Below the pieces are notes generated by a model. The model was not told the origin of the DNA, did no database searches, and was given only the letters and a program-made list of their open reading frames with translations. Of a DNA stretch of 64,000 bases, positions 1 to 10,125 are shown piece by piece. Position 1 is the stretch's first letter, and the number at the start of each line of letters is the position of its first letter. A program made the position numbers and the translations under genes. Source of the DNA: Nematopogon swammerdamellus (lineage: Eukaryota; Arthropoda; Insecta; Lepidoptera; Adelidae); the NCBI GenBank assembly GCA_946902875.1, contig OX336345.1:20615395-20679394 (forward strand), in the 5' to 3' direction.

Positions 1-56
1 CCTTACCTCAAAGATCCCGCATTATTGATACGACCGAAACTCTTAAAACCTCCACA

Positions 57-126
57 AAGGTCCTTATGCATTCTTAAACACACACCTTTACACTTTGACT
101 TTGGGAGCATAAAAAGACATTTCAGA
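57..126 (+). repeat. Direct repeat, copy 1 of 2
   Basis: A block of about 70 bp containing ATGCATTCTTAAACACACA is repeated with mismatches at 1058-1127 in the same orientation. The pair brackets 931 bp. Without a complete element inside I cannot say whether these are ends of an old insertion or two unrelated repeat copies. Confidence 0.6.
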
Positions 127-470
127 AGTTAGGTCAAGCAATAAAGGTAATTTTATTACGAATCTAAAACCTGTAATAAATTTTAACAGTACACATTCGG
201 AATACTAATAAAATTTGATCGGATATTCAGTAGCCCATAAATATAAAGCGGATACATTAATTTTCCTGGGGGCTAATAATTTTTATTACCTTTTGTATTT
301 TGAAATGAAAGCGCAAGTTTCAGAATTTGTCCGCGGCTCCACTAGCGCGAACTCGTATTCGGGAAAATAAATATTACCGGTAATAAAAACCGTTCAAGTG
401 CGAGCTGGACCTCGGACATCGTGCAATGGTTGTTTCGTACCAATGCACTTTGATACTGAACATACTAAAC
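127..470. other. Unassigned AT-rich DNA
   Basis: No open frame, RNA fold or repeat match that I can recognise. Confidence 0.5.
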
Positions 471-735
471 AAAAACTGGCCAAGTGCGAGTCGGGTTCGA
501 GCACCGAGGTTTTCGGACGACAAAAAAAGTTGAAAAACACGTTATTGTATGGGGACACCCCATAATTTTCAACCTTTTTTATTTTTAACCCCCGGGGAAA
601 AAAGGGTGTGTGTGTGGGTGTGTCTGTCGTGGCATCATAGCTCCCAAACGGATGGACTGATTTGGATGCGGTTTTTTTTCAATCCAATCCAGGTTCAATC
701 TTCCTTTAAACTTTTGGGCTTAGACACCCGTACCG
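471..735 (+). repeat. Rep-P start joined to Rep-H
   Basis: Begins with the Rep-P end (ACTGGCCAAGTGCGAGTCG) and continues into the Rep-H module, recognised by GTGTGTCTGTCGTGGCATC and AGCTCCCAAACGGATGGAC, which also occurs at 4169-4290, 4575-4697 (inverted) and 38895-39075. The 65-codon frame inside is repeat-derived. Confidence 0.6.
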
Positions 736-1057
736 TTTGCTCATAACAAAAATTATGGTGAATTCAATCTACGGTCGAAGTCAGGGGCTTCCTTCCTCAA
801 TAGAGACGGGCAGTGGCACGAAAATAAACGTCAGAGCTATTTAGACCTGAAAGAGGTCGGCATCATCAAGCCTCGCTAATTGCAGTGGACTAGTAGATGC
901 AAACAGAACGGACGGGCAACGAATCCGTAATGAGCTCCAGAGAGTCAATGATAAATTATTGTGTGTCCGTCCGGTGAAAACAAATACAACTCCAGTTGTA
1001 TCGATTTTCGTTTTATTAGACCATCGACATATTTCTATGTATAAAGAGAATAATAAT
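736..1057. other. Unassigned DNA between direct repeats
   Basis: No coding signal. A 75-codon minus-strand frame (841-1068) has no recognisable motif and lies between the two direct-repeat copies. Confidence 0.45.
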
Positions 1058-1127
1058 AAGGTCCTCATGCATTCTTAAACACACATCTTCACACATTTAT
1101 TTTCGTAGCAAAAAAATACATTTCCAA
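1058..1127 (+). repeat. Direct repeat, copy 2 of 2
   Basis: Second copy of the block at 57-126, with several substitutions. Confidence 0.6.
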
Positions 1128-1189
1128 GGAACTTTTCGTCCTATCCACCGACGACGCCCGCCGAGACATCATCTCCATCGTCTAAAGGT

Positions 1190-1602
1190 GATAGTTCTCG
1201 AGAACGGTCATATCACTCTGTACTGGGACCGTACCATTATCTATCACAGACAGGACTATTCTCGTGAACATACCTGATATTGTGATAGTTGACAGGGAGG
1301 CGAGGCGCGCAACGATCTTCGATATCGCCGTGTCGCACGATGATGGTAACATCGTCAGTAAGGAAGCAGAGAAGATGTTAAAGTATCTGGATCTGCAGCG
1401 CGAGTTTACGAAAATTTGGCCTATCGACTCGACGATCGTTGTGCCCATAGTCGTATCAGCGCATAGGCTGTTAGCGAAGAGCCTCGACGACCACCTTGAG
1501 AGGCTCTCGCTGAGTTGTTGGGTCAAGGGCCAGATCCAGAAGGCTACTCGATACTGCGCGCATCGCAAGAGTTCTCTCCCTAGGGCCGGACCATCGAACT
1601 GA
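1190..1602 (+). pseudogene. Non-LTR retrotransposon pol C-terminal fragment
   Basis: The plus-strand frames resemble the C-terminal part of non-LTR retrotransposon polyproteins. In order: VLENGHITLYWDRT in one frame, then after a frameshift near 1240 ITDRTILVNIPDIVIVD, IFDIAVSHDD, STIVVPIVVSAHRL and SLDDHLERLSLSCWVKG. The spacing of PD..D and the following D resembles the PD-(D/E)XK type endonuclease region of R2-like elements, but that assignment is from memory. A second shift near 1550 breaks the usual C-terminus. The fragment is 5'-truncated, has no reverse transcriptase and is dead. The minus-strand frame over the same bases is a shadow. Confidence 0.65.
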
Positions 1603-2904
1603 CCGCGCTCAGGGTTGCTTAACAACAGTCGACCGACCGTATCGAGGCTGACAAAATAGATTGAGAGGAACTATTACGAAAAGCGATGCGGTCTCAGTTT
1701 TTGAACATCACTTTATCCATAACCTGAACGAACATCGAACTCGCCGAGGCCTATCATTTCCTCCAACGGACGAGTAGTCGTGCATCAGTAGTTTCCGAGA
1801 TATGCCCTCTCAAGCACTTTTCCTTTTTTTTTCCGAAACGGCTAAATCGATTTGAAAAAAAAACAACTATTAAAAAAAGAGCCATTTTTTCTACGAAAAG
1901 AAACAAATTGCAAGTCGATCTGACCAGCAGTGCAGGAGTTATAAGCATTTATTGATTTTCGAAGCCTTTTTTCTAAGGTCGCTATTTATTTATAGAAGGG
2001 CTTGATGTACGACCCTCGGGTATGTCGTCTTAACAAGTGGAAAGAACTACCTTTAGGACGATATGCCTAACCTTCCTGTAACTCACACACAACATTATGA
2101 ACATTTGGGTCGGAAGTGACATCCAGTCAGCAACGGCTTTCGCGGACGGAGGTTCGGTCAAAGTTTACGTTTACGCGAGCATGACAAGAGCATTAAAACA
2201 AAAACAATGAGCATCCCCGCGCTGTTTAAATATTCAGATAATATTTCAGTACACCTTCCGCTCCGGACAGATGATTAATTGACCTGGCTCTGAATAAATG
2301 ATACGCTGTGGGAAAGGTTCATTTTGATATTTGCGAGAGGACGCGTTACATTCGCTTGCAGTATTTACTCGGAATCGGCTGCCGGCTGCCTCCCTGACGT
2401 TTCCCCTACCAGTTTCTTCCGTTACCTGTGACTGTGAGTCCTTGTTCACGCAGTTAGCAAAGGTAAGTGTTTGGAGAGAACTGATTTACAAACAGTTAAG
2501 GCCGGGTGGAGTAGTACCCATAGGCATCCCTTCCCGACAACGTAGGTATTTCCGTTTCCGTATTCACTGGGAGGCAGTACTGCCTTAAAACGCGCGCGGG
2601 TTTGATAAACTAACTCCCTTTTCAAACTCATGTTAAATTCAAGGCCGGTCTGTTAACTGAATCGGATATTCATCTGTCACATTTAAGAGCTTTGTTGGTT
2701 CATTGGTAGAGTGTATGCAGAGGAGAGTGTACACATTTTTCGATACATTTTTTTAAAATAATAATAACCTACATATTTTTAGGTTATTAAAAATAACCTA
2801 TTAAATATTTAAATATCTTTGTCTTACACCAATCGTCCTTAGTTCTCCCCCTAGTCTGATGTCTAAAGATACAAACTTATTAATACTTCCCTTACCCCTT
2901 ACTA
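1603..2904. other. Unassigned DNA
   Basis: No gene recognised. Overlapping short frames at 2246-2631 contain no known domain. The string CAAAGGTAAGTGTTTGG at 2457-2473 would fit a splice donor, but no matching coding exon or acceptor is seen, so I do not call an exon. The segment 2755-2830 is very AT-rich. Confidence 0.45.
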
Positions 2905-3159
2905 GAGTGCTGTGTGGGGTCGGTACTTAATAAGAATAGTCCCACTGCATCTCTCTCCGTGCATGTCGTAAAAGGCGACTAAGGGATAAGCGGCCTGCCA
3001 GACACCTCGGTCGACTTGTGGCTTTCATGGAAGACATAGGCTGGCTGGGGTAGCTGGAGACTGCGGGGTTTTACACGAAGGTCCCCAACCAAGCGGGATT
3101 AGTTTGCAGGCCTAGAGCCAACCCCAAACCAAAACAACAACAACAACAACAACAACAAC
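2905..3159 (-). repeat. Rep-D variant ending in (CAA)n
   Basis: Contains the Rep-D signature in reverse relative to the copies at 22638, 42002 and 48218 (CATGTCGTAAAAGGCGACTA), then about 150 bp not seen in those copies (TCGACTTGTGGCTTTCATGG) and a (CAA)n run at 3133-3159. The family is dispersed at six or more places in the window. Its class is unknown to me. Confidence 0.6.
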
Positions 3160-3340
3160 CCCTTACTAGGTGGTAGGCTCAAATTATAGCTAACTGGGTT
3201 GGCAACACCCTACTGGAGGTAAGATGGCCGCATAGCAGCCTGGGTTGTGTTCTCCTCTAGTCCAGTATAGCCAGCAATCCAGGTAAGTCTCCGGTATGGC
3301 ACCTATCATCTCAGCCACCCATAACGGATTACATAAAAAA
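3160..3340 (+). mobile_element. SINE-B, 5'-truncated
   Basis: Matches the 3' half of the full copy at 35243-35641: ACTAGGTGGTAGGCTCAAAT, AAGATGGCCGCATAGCA, TCCGGTATGGCACCTA and the terminal CATAACGGATTACATAAAAA. The (CAA)n end of Rep-D abuts it directly. It lacks the tRNA-like head. Confidence 0.7.
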
Positions 3341-3737
3341 TATATACTTTCAACATCGGATGAGACATTTACCTGCTTGTTTGTCTAGCGAACCGCCCCT
3401 CAGCGGATCCAGCTAGGTTCCTATTTCCCCGACTGTTTGTTCGTCGATCGCCAAGCGGATGAGCTTAATATTAGGAGGAATGAATGGTGTTTGCCAAATC
3501 CTCTCATCTCGCGTTATATGAGGCGCGGGGGAGGAGTGGCGCGGGCCACCCACGAAGCGACTTATTAAAGTCTTTGCTGACGTCAACGGAACATTCAAAG
3601 ACACGCAACAATTTCGCATGTCGGCTGCGCCCTTTCGTGTCAACTCACGTGAAATAAATCATAAATCATTCGCCTATTACAGTTTTACCCAACTTGGGTA
3701 AAAGCGAAAACTTTTAGGATTTGTCATAGTGTGTATA
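3341..3737. other. Unassigned DNA
   Basis: A 76-codon minus-strand frame (3413-3643) has no recognisable motif. Nothing else seen. Confidence 0.45.
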
Positions 3738-3830
3738 TTTTTAGGGTTCCGTAACCATTCACGCTAGCTGCGCTCTTATAAGATCGTACGTTGTCCGTCT
3801 GTGCTGTTTTTCTGTTTCTGTCCGTCGCAT
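3738..3830 (-). repeat. Rep-P fragment
   Basis: Starts with TTTTTAGGGTTCCGTAAC and carries GTTGTCCGTCTGTGCTG, the far end of the Rep-P family in reverse. It is short and diverged. Confidence 0.5.
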
Positions 3831-4463
3831 GCGCCGTTCGAGGGGATTATGCTGGAGCGTAAACCTCTAAGTGTAACCTACGAATAAAGAAAACACGGAG
3901 ACAGCCTTCTATACAGAATTTCTCACAAATCTGACCCGAAAACACCTACAATCACACACACATCGATAGATACCCGCTGCCTTTTTTCCACAAGTACTTA
4001 TAATCCGGCCGTTGAGGGAATTAGTTCCTGACGTCTGTAAGTTGGTACATAATAAAAAAAATTACAAGTTTTTATTACCGATTCCCGCAACTGCACGTTC
4101 GGACTAAGGTAATTATGAACATGTTCTATTGTATACGGTTTCGTACTATTTTGACGAGATTGTCGTACTTTTTAACCCGCGACGAAAAAAGAGGGGTGTT
4201 ATAAGTTTGACGTGTGTGTGTATGTGCGTAAGGGTGTGTCTGGCTGTGGCATCGTAGCTCCCAAACGGTCGAACCGATTTGGATGCAGCTTTTTTATTAG
4301 AAAGCTGGTTTAATCGGGATGGTTGTTAGCTATGTTTGTAATCAAGTAATCAAGTTATTAAGTACCTAATCAAGAAAATTATTATCTTATAAAGTGGGCC
4401 GATATGCATGCGGATTAAAAAAAAATCTTGAAATAAAAGTTAAATTAGATGTTAATAAAAGTT

Positions 4464-4514
4464 AAATTGCTCTAAAGTCCGGCATCTCTCAGATGCCGGA
4501 CTTTAGAGCAATTT
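4464..4514. repeat. Perfect 24-bp inverted repeat with 3-nt loop
   Basis: Arms 4464-4487 and 4491-4514 are exact reverse complements (core CTAAAGTCCGGCATCT), separated by CTC. The hairpin lies near the centre of the fold-back Rep-H pair. Confidence 0.9.
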
Positions 4515-4622
4515 ACATTAATAAGTTCATAATGCACTATACGCAACGTCGTCTTTGTGCAGTAATTAAAAAAAAACGCATCCAAATCGGTCCATCCGTT
4601 TGGGAGCTACGATGCCACAGAC

Positions 4623-4652
4623 AGACACACACTCACACACACACACACACAC
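4623..4652 (+). repeat. (CA)n microsatellite
   Basis: Slightly interrupted CA dinucleotide run inside the right Rep-H arm. The left arm carries the complementary (GT)n. Confidence 0.9.
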
Positions 4653-4697
4653 GTCAAACTTATAACACCCCTCGGTTTTTTTCGTCGGGGGTTAATA

Positions 4698-5798
4698 AAA
4701 ATGGCTTTGAGAAACAAAAAAAAACTTAATTCGTGTTCGTTTTTATCACTCGAACCAAATTTCATTTAATTATTACGTTCTATCATATTTGAAACTCATT
4801 TATAGGTTTCAGTACTTCGCCGTACGGAAGCCTATTACAAACCTACAACGTCTGTCCGTTCGTCCCATGTTTGTATCTTTGGATAACAACAAATAATAAA
4901 AAAATTAAAAAGCAAAAAGCCCCAGTTGCTCTCCGGAAGTGCCGGCAGAAGTGAAAACTTTTGTATTTCCGAAAATAATTCTTAGGTGGTTATAAAAAAA
5001 ACTAAACACCCTAAAAAAATTTTAACACCGTAACATTGCTTAAAAAAGAAAACAAAAGAAAAAAAAACAAAAAATTTTGAGGTCATGTTTCATGGTTCAT
5101 GGTCAAAAAATACAAATCCTACACTCTTACCATTGAGCCACGAAATCACATAAACGACCAAACGAATATCGGATTCCCTTGATTAGCTTTCGGCTTTGCT
5201 GTCACTGAGAGACGAACAGAATTGATCCCGAGCCACTCGTAACTTAACCCTTAATGCAATGACTTAAGGTTACATTTTAAATAATTAAATAAATCTGTCG
5301 CTTTTTCGATGAGGCTACAGATCTGACACGAGTTTAACATTTTTTACCCATCTAAAAAAGTGCCAAGCGCCGCTAAAGAAGTTTTCACTTCAAAAAAATT
5401 AAAGCTAGAAACTCATTGGGCTCACGTACGGGCCTGCCACCCCTCCGGGTTTGACCCGGAGTCTACGGGTTTGAATGGTGTATATCCGGGCTACGGGATA
5501 ACATAGTATATCTCCGGGTCTGACGGGGCGGGCGGTGTGTCGAGCCGAGCGGTGAATTCGGCTCGACTGACTGAATCGAACGAACGACATCGGACGAATT
5601 GGATGCACCGTGCGCGTGCGCGCGCGATTATGGATTCAATGATTATTAAAAGTAACAAATTTCACAGAATTACCGAAAATAATTGGATTTTTTTTTTCAA
5701 TACCGATTATTAATGCTTTTTTGGAATGCGATTTTTCCTTAATGAAAAATTTATGGACAGACGAGAGAAACTGCTTATCAGTCGACATGGTGAAGTCG

Positions 5799-5801
<3 letters not shown>
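4698..5801. other. Unassigned DNA with a degenerate Rep-P piece
   Basis: At about 4800-4900 a diverged minus-strand Rep-P is visible (GTACGGAAGCCTATTACAAA, then TCTGTCCGTTCGTCC). The stretch 5420-5620 is GC-richer and holds a 67-codon minus-strand frame without a recognisable domain. No gene called. Confidence 0.45.
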
Positions 5802-5833
<32 letters not shown>

Positions 5834-5887
5834 TGCTACCGAACTGGGTGGCTCTGTCCGAGGTCGCAACCTCAGGCGCAGCCAATT

Positions 5888-8836
5888 TCACACCCGAGGA
5901 GGTGCCAGTCCGGCTTGGAGGTGGACTAATGTTGCTGGGGAAAGGCTATTAACCCGCGATTTGAAGATCTGTGGATTGTAGGAGTGGGGGAAGATATTTC
6001 CTGGGAGCCCGTTCCACACCTTTGCAGTGCGGCACAAGAACGATTTAGAGAATCGTGCAGTTCGAAGAACTCTTCTGTCGACTACAAACGGGTGTTCCGC
6101 GAGAGTATGGCGGGTTTGGCGAAGGCGAACAGGAGGAGGAGGGATAAGGGAAGCAAGTTCGTCAGAGCAGCGGCCATAGTAGTACCGATAAAACAGGCTC
6201 AATGACCCAACGATACGTCTGTGCTTTAGAGGTTGAAGGTCCTTTGTGAGTACGGAGTCACCAATGAGGCGAATGGCTCGTCGCTGAATAGAATCCAAGG
6301 CTGAAAGAAGGTACTCAGGGGAACCCTCCCAAAGATGACTGCAATATTCCATCACCGGTCTTACTTGTGCTTTGTAGAGTGTAAGCAGTTGGACCGGCGT
6401 GAAAAATCGCCGACAGCGGTAAAGGACTCCTAATTTTCGAGACGCTAGTTTCGCCTTGGACTCTATGAACGATCGAAACCCAACGTCCCTGGACACCTCC
6501 ATACCCAGGACACCCAGACTACCATCGTTGGGGACTTGGCTGCCCTGAAAAGTGGCTTGGAGAGGAAACGGATCAGCCTTAGTAGAGAAGGCACAAGCTT
6601 GCGTCTTGGCTACGTTGAAGTTGACCAAGTTCTTCTTCCCCCAAGAGGATACTTTTTCGAGAACCTGGTCAACCCGAGCAACAGTTTCGCGTCTCGCGTT
6701 TGCTGCTGAGGCCTCTCTACCCTTCCAGTCCTTGATGAACCCTTCGTGCACCGTGCTGTCGTCCGCGTAACAGTGTATTTCGCCGAGCGAGAGCATGTCG
6801 TTGATGAACAATAAAAACAGCGTAGGCGACAGCACGGATCCTTGTGGAACACCAGCATTGATTGAGTAGTCGGCCGAGCAGGCACCATCTAGGGTGACAA
6901 ATATCGACCGGCCACTCAAAAAGCTGGAGATCCAGGTGCACAGTTTTGTAGGGACACCGTAGGCCGGAAGCTTGCTTAAGAGTCCCCGGTGCCAGACGCG
7001 ATCGAATGCTTTGGATATGTCCAGAGCGACCGCCAGCGATTCCCCAAAACCATCGAGCCTTTCAGCCCATAAATGCGTGACGTACGCTAGAAGATCTCCA
7101 GTCGACCTTTGCTTGCGAAAGCCGTATTGTTTGTCGTCGAGGAGTTTAGAGTCTTCTAGGTACGTCAGGAGCGCTGAGTTGACAATACGCTCCATAACCT
7201 TACTCAAAAGTGAGGTTATCGCAATAGGGCGATAGTTCGATGGGTTCGCTGGGTCCCCCTTCTTGGGGACCGGCTGGACCGAAGCTCTCTTCCAGCAAGA
7301 AGGCATTGATCCGGAGGAATAGGAGCGTTTGAATAGGCGGGTGAGGACTGGCGCCAATTCCAGAGCACAATTTTTCAAGACGATCGCCGGGACGCCGTCA
7401 GGCCCACTACTCTTCGAAATATCCAACTCACGTAGTGTTTTATGGACGACTCTGGGGTGGAACCTAATATTTGCCATCATACGCCCGCAATGGGGTAATG
7501 AAGGGGGGTTGGCGCCCAGGTCGTCCATGTTTGAGTTGGATGCGAAAAGGCGTGCAAAGATATTCGCCTTTTCTTTCGCGAGTATAGCGAGCGAGCCATC
7601 CGGACGTTCCAGCGGAGGTGTAGCTGGACGGCAGAAATTCCGACCGATGGATTTGGCGAGAGACCAGAAGGCGCGGCTACCCGAAGGGCTACGTGCAAGT
7701 TTCGCGCCAATTCCACGGTCGTGCCTGAACTTGGCCAAGTTTTGCGTTCGTTTGCAGGACCTAGCAACGACGTTGAGCTCTCGTCTGTTCTCGACAGACC
7801 TATTCTGCAGCCATTTCCTATAAGCCTTGTTCTTAGTGTCAATAGCCAGTCTGCATTGACAATCAAACCAAGGCTTATGGCGGCCGCCGATGGGAACGGT
7901 GGAGGTAGGTATGAAGAAATTCATACCCTGTGCGATCACATCGACGACCGATTGGGCACACAGGGATGGGTCTGGAGAAGAGAAGCAAACGTCGTGCCAA
8001 GGGTAGGCTCCCAGGAAGGATCGGAAGTCATCCCATTGTGCTGACCGGTAGTGCCAAACTGTTCGCGTACTACATTCACGTGCTTCCGCGAAGTGTACAG
8101 TTGGCACAGTTGAGCGTACAAGGCAATGGTCGGAGTTTCCGAGGGGAGCTTCGACCCTCACCTTGTAACCATTTGGCTCGGTAGTCAGCACAAGGTCCAA
8201 CAAACTAGGTCGATGGGCAGGGTTATCAGGTATCCGAGTGGTTCCGGATACCAACTGCGTCAACCCGTGCGCAATGGCCAAGTTGTAAGCCTCCCTGCCG
8301 GCATGGTCAGTGATGGGGGAGCCCAACCAGTCTTGGTGTTTAGCATTGAAGTCACCCAGCATCACTAACTCCGCCGTAGGGAACTCGCAAAGCAGTTTGT
8401 CTGCCGTACTGCTGAGATGCTCATAAAATGCCTCTGTTCTTGACGCACTGAGGTTAGGGGATCTGTATGCACCCGCGTAAATCCTCACCACGTGGGGAAG
8501 ATTCACGCGGATCCATAACACAGGAAAAACAGGGTCTTCAAATCGGGTGAGCCGGGTATAGGAGACACCAGATCCAACGTACAAGCAGACACCACCCTTC
8601 GCCATGAAACGTTCCTGAAGATTGTAACCAGGAACGTCCAGGTAGGATGCGTCCGCAGGACGCCCGATCTGGGTCTCCGTAAGAAAGAGGAGGTGAGGCC
8701 TCGCCGTCTGCAGATGGCAGGCGACGGATGAGAAATTTGTGTGTAGACCTCTTATATTGGCGAGGTCTACCTTAAATTTTGAGGGAGAACGGGCCGCTGA
8801 AGGTTTATACAGTTTTCTATTTTTTGTTCGGCTCAT
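5888..8836 (-). CDS. LINE endonuclease/reverse transcriptase (ORF2-like)
   Basis: An intact 982-residue protein. Residues about 20-240 form an AP-like endonuclease: NIRGLHTNF, LTETQIG (catalytic Glu), GGVCLYVG, LGDFNAKHQDWLG (catalytic Asp/Asn), PSLLDLVLT and the terminal GNSDHCLV. Residues about 480-750 are the reverse transcriptase: SSGPDGVPAIVLK, SNYRPIAITSLLSKVMER, DDKQYGFRKQRSTGD, VALDISKAFDRVWH, GVPQGSVLSPTLFLLFIND and the active-site box HCYADDST. The C-terminus (YKAQVRPVMEYCSHLWEG, SFLCRTAKVWNGLPG) is typical of CR1/Jockey-like elements. Function: nicks the target DNA and copies its own RNA there. The exact clade within the CR1/Jockey/Daphne group is uncertain. No ORF1 nucleic-acid-binding protein is recognisable upstream, so it may depend on another copy. 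All domains are uninterrupted, so this is the best candidate for an active enzyme in the window. Other frames across it are shadows. Confidence 0.92.
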   Translation of the reverse strand: MSRTKNRKLYKPSAARSPSKFKVDLANIRGLHTNFSSVACHLQTARPHLLFLTETQIGRPADASYLDVPGYNLQERFMAKGGVCLYVGSGVSYTRLTRFEDPVFPVLWIRVNLPHVVRIYAGAYRSPNLSASRTEAFYEHLSSTADKLLCEFPTAELVMLGDFNAKHQDWLGSPITDHAGREAYNLAIAHGLTQLVSGTTRIPDNPAHRPSLLDLVLTTEPNGYKVRVEAPLGNSDHCLVRSTVPTVHFAEARECSTRTVWHYRSAQWDDFRSFLGAYPWHDVCFSSPDPSLCAQSVVDVIAQGMNFFIPTSTVPIGGRHKPWFDCQCRLAIDTKNKAYRKWLQNRSVENRRELNVVARSCKRTQNLAKFRHDRGIGAKLARSPSGSRAFWSLAKSIGRNFCRPATPPLERPDGSLAILAKEKANIFARLFASNSNMDDLGANPPSLPHCGRMMANIRFHPRVVHKTLRELDISKSSGPDGVPAIVLKNCALELAPVLTRLFKRSYSSGSMPSCWKRASVQPVPKKGDPANPSNYRPIAITSLLSKVMERIVNSALLTYLEDSKLLDDKQYGFRKQRSTGDLLAYVTHLWAERLDGFGESLAVALDISKAFDRVWHRGLLSKLPAYGVPTKLCTWISSFLSGRSIFVTLDGACSADYSINAGVPQGSVLSPTLFLLFINDMLSLGEIHCYADDSTVHEGFIKDWKGREASAANARRETVARVDQVLEKVSSWGKKNLVNFNVAKTQACAFSTKADPFPLQATFQGSQVPNDGSLGVLGMEVSRDVGFRSFIESKAKLASRKLGVLYRCRRFFTPVQLLTLYKAQVRPVMEYCSHLWEGSPEYLLSALDSIQRRAIRLIGDSVLTKDLQPLKHRRIVGSLSLFYRYYYGRCSDELASLIPPPPVRLRQTRHTLAEHPFVVDRRVLRTARFSKSFLCRTAKVWNGLPGNIFPHSYNPQIFKSRVNSLSPATLVHLQAGLAPPRV

Positions 8837-9615
8837 AATTTAGATGGGTGATTGATTCGTGGAGTGTATCGGAATGTGCCCAGGGCGCGGTGATGCCTTG
8901 TGCAACTCGGATAGACTCAACCAACTGACAGTCGCAGAGAGCGAGAGGACCCCCGGGCCCCCCCTCCCAGAAAACATGTGGTCTCCCATGGTCACCAGCC
9001 CCACAATGCTCTCTGACAGGGATTTTCGCGTGTTGATAGGGCAGCCAGCACACGGGTTGGTGAGGGCCGTGTGCCGGGCCCCTGTACTACCACGCAGGCA
9101 GGCAGCGGTCACCTGTTTCCACCGGCTCTCCCTGACCCCTGCGGCTGTCAGTCGGTTAAAAGGAGTCTGGAGTGCGAGCGACACTAGCATCCACAACCCA
9201 GGACACCCCCGACACACTCAAGTCCACCGACCGGCTAGTCGCAGGCTGGCCTCCAAGTGTAGCAGAGCCACATCAGGAGTTTTTCGCCTACGACCTGTGG
9301 TACCAACCCGGACGACATAGTGGAGGACTTGTCTACCACATAGTGAGGCTGAAAATAAATCCTGTTTAGGCGCAGGATGATCGCCTGCGTCCGACATTCC
9401 TCAGCTGTTGCGACTCTGGGACGGTGGTAATGCCAAAGGCATCGTCGCAACATTGCCCAGGGAGCACGACGAGGACGTGAATGTCGGACTTGCTGGGCTC
9501 TACTTTAGTGTGACCCACCGCTGGCACAGTAGATTGCTAGATTGGTAATTTGGTGAACTCCATACAGCTCCAGAGAACACTACCAATGCTTAACCCAGCG
9601 AACCCCCCAAAGGAG
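8837..9615 (-). other. 5' leader of the LINE
   Basis: Upstream of the long ORF on the minus strand lie frames of 125 residues (8840-9217, containing VTMGDHMFSGRGGPGVL) and 72 residues (9235-9453). I recall similar strings from leaders of lepidopteran LINEs but cannot identify a domain. They may be the decayed ORF1 region or untranslated leader. The minus-strand start reads GGGTTCGCTGGGTTAAGCAT. Confidence 0.5.
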
Positions 9616-9847
9616 TTAATTAATTTTAAAGATTTTAATAATATAATATGACCTGTCGAGAATTTTAAAGTATTTGAAAAAACCTGAGAAAGAAAAGTTG
9701 ATAAAAAAATCACAATTATCTGTTTTTAAATTACAATTTGTAATACTATTTCGTATTGAATGATACCTACCTCTGAAAATTTACATTTTATTTTATAAAC
9801 ATTTTGAATTTTCTGAATACTCCGGGTCTACCATTTTTTAAAGGTGG

Positions 9848-10040
9848 TAGCCCTACGTACGCTACGCACGCGTACGTGGGCGCGTCGGTCTCCATACATT
9901 TTATATGGAAGAGTGCAGCACGCGACACGCGTAGCGTAGGGTGGCGTGGGTGCAATGAAACTGCGTGCTGCACTCTTCCATATAAAATGTATGGAGACCG
10001 ACGCGCCCAGATTCGCGTGTGTGGCGTACGTGGGCCCAAT
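9848..10040. repeat. Long hairpin element
   Basis: Arms 9878-9922 and 9964-10008 are exact 45-bp reverse complements (part: TCTCCATACATTTTATATGG). The homology continues outward with mismatches through CGTACGT-type blocks to about 9850 and 10035. The loop of 41 bp contains CGCGTAGCGTAGGG. Overlapping frames on the two strands mirror each other because of the symmetry. It resembles a fold-back MITE. Confidence 0.8.
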
Positions 10041-10079
10041 GAGTTTCTAGCTTAAGGAGTCTTGAAGAAACTCGTTTTT

Positions 10080-10125
10080 ATCGAAGTCGGCGCGCGAGTG
10101 CGACTTGCACTTGGCCAGTTTTTTT
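10080..10125 (-). repeat. Rep-P terminus
   Basis: GTCGGCGCGCGAGTGCGACT followed by TGCACTTGGCCAGTTTTTTT is the reverse of the Rep-P start. The hairpin element at 9848-10040 sits just upstream. Confidence 0.6.

Larger units (their letters stand above)
4169..4697. repeat. Fold-back pair of Rep-H copies
   Basis: Outer arms 4169-4290 and 4575-4697 are diverged copies of Rep-H in opposite orientation. Shared strings on both sides, one reversed, are the GACGAAAAAA region, GTGTGTCTG..GTGGCATCGTAGCTCCCAAACGG and GATTTGGATGC. The centre holds a perfect 24-bp palindrome (4464-4514). The short frame at 4493-4729 is repeat-derived. Confidence 0.65.
5802..9615 (-). mobile_element. Nearly full-length LINE, CR1/Jockey group
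   Basis: The element reads right to left: a leader of about 780 bp (9615-8837), a single long ORF (8836-5888), a 56-bp 3' UTR and a 30-base poly(A) tail seen as T at 5802-5831. Clean poly(A), an uninterrupted ORF and long leader suggest a young copy. The hexamer GGAGTT precedes the tail and recurs at about 9611-9616, a possible but weak target duplication. Relatives in the window are 35699-36064 (3' end, plus strand) and 61590-62060 (internal piece, minus strand). Confidence 0.85.

Noticed and set aside
1182..1625. 147-residue minus-strand protein
   Set aside because: It is the antisense of the LINE fragment at 1190-1602, which has recognisable motifs on the plus strand.
2457..2473. First exon and splice donor of a host gene (CAAAGGTAAGTG)
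   Set aside because: A donor-like string alone is common. No coding exon, acceptor or promoter evidence was found.
5090..5160. tRNA gene on the minus strand (GTGGCTCAATGGTAAGAG resembles an A box)
   Set aside because: No B box at the right distance and no acceptor-stem pairing.
6552..7823. Plus-strand frames of up to 164 residues within the LINE
   Set aside because: Shadows of the 982-residue minus-strand protein.
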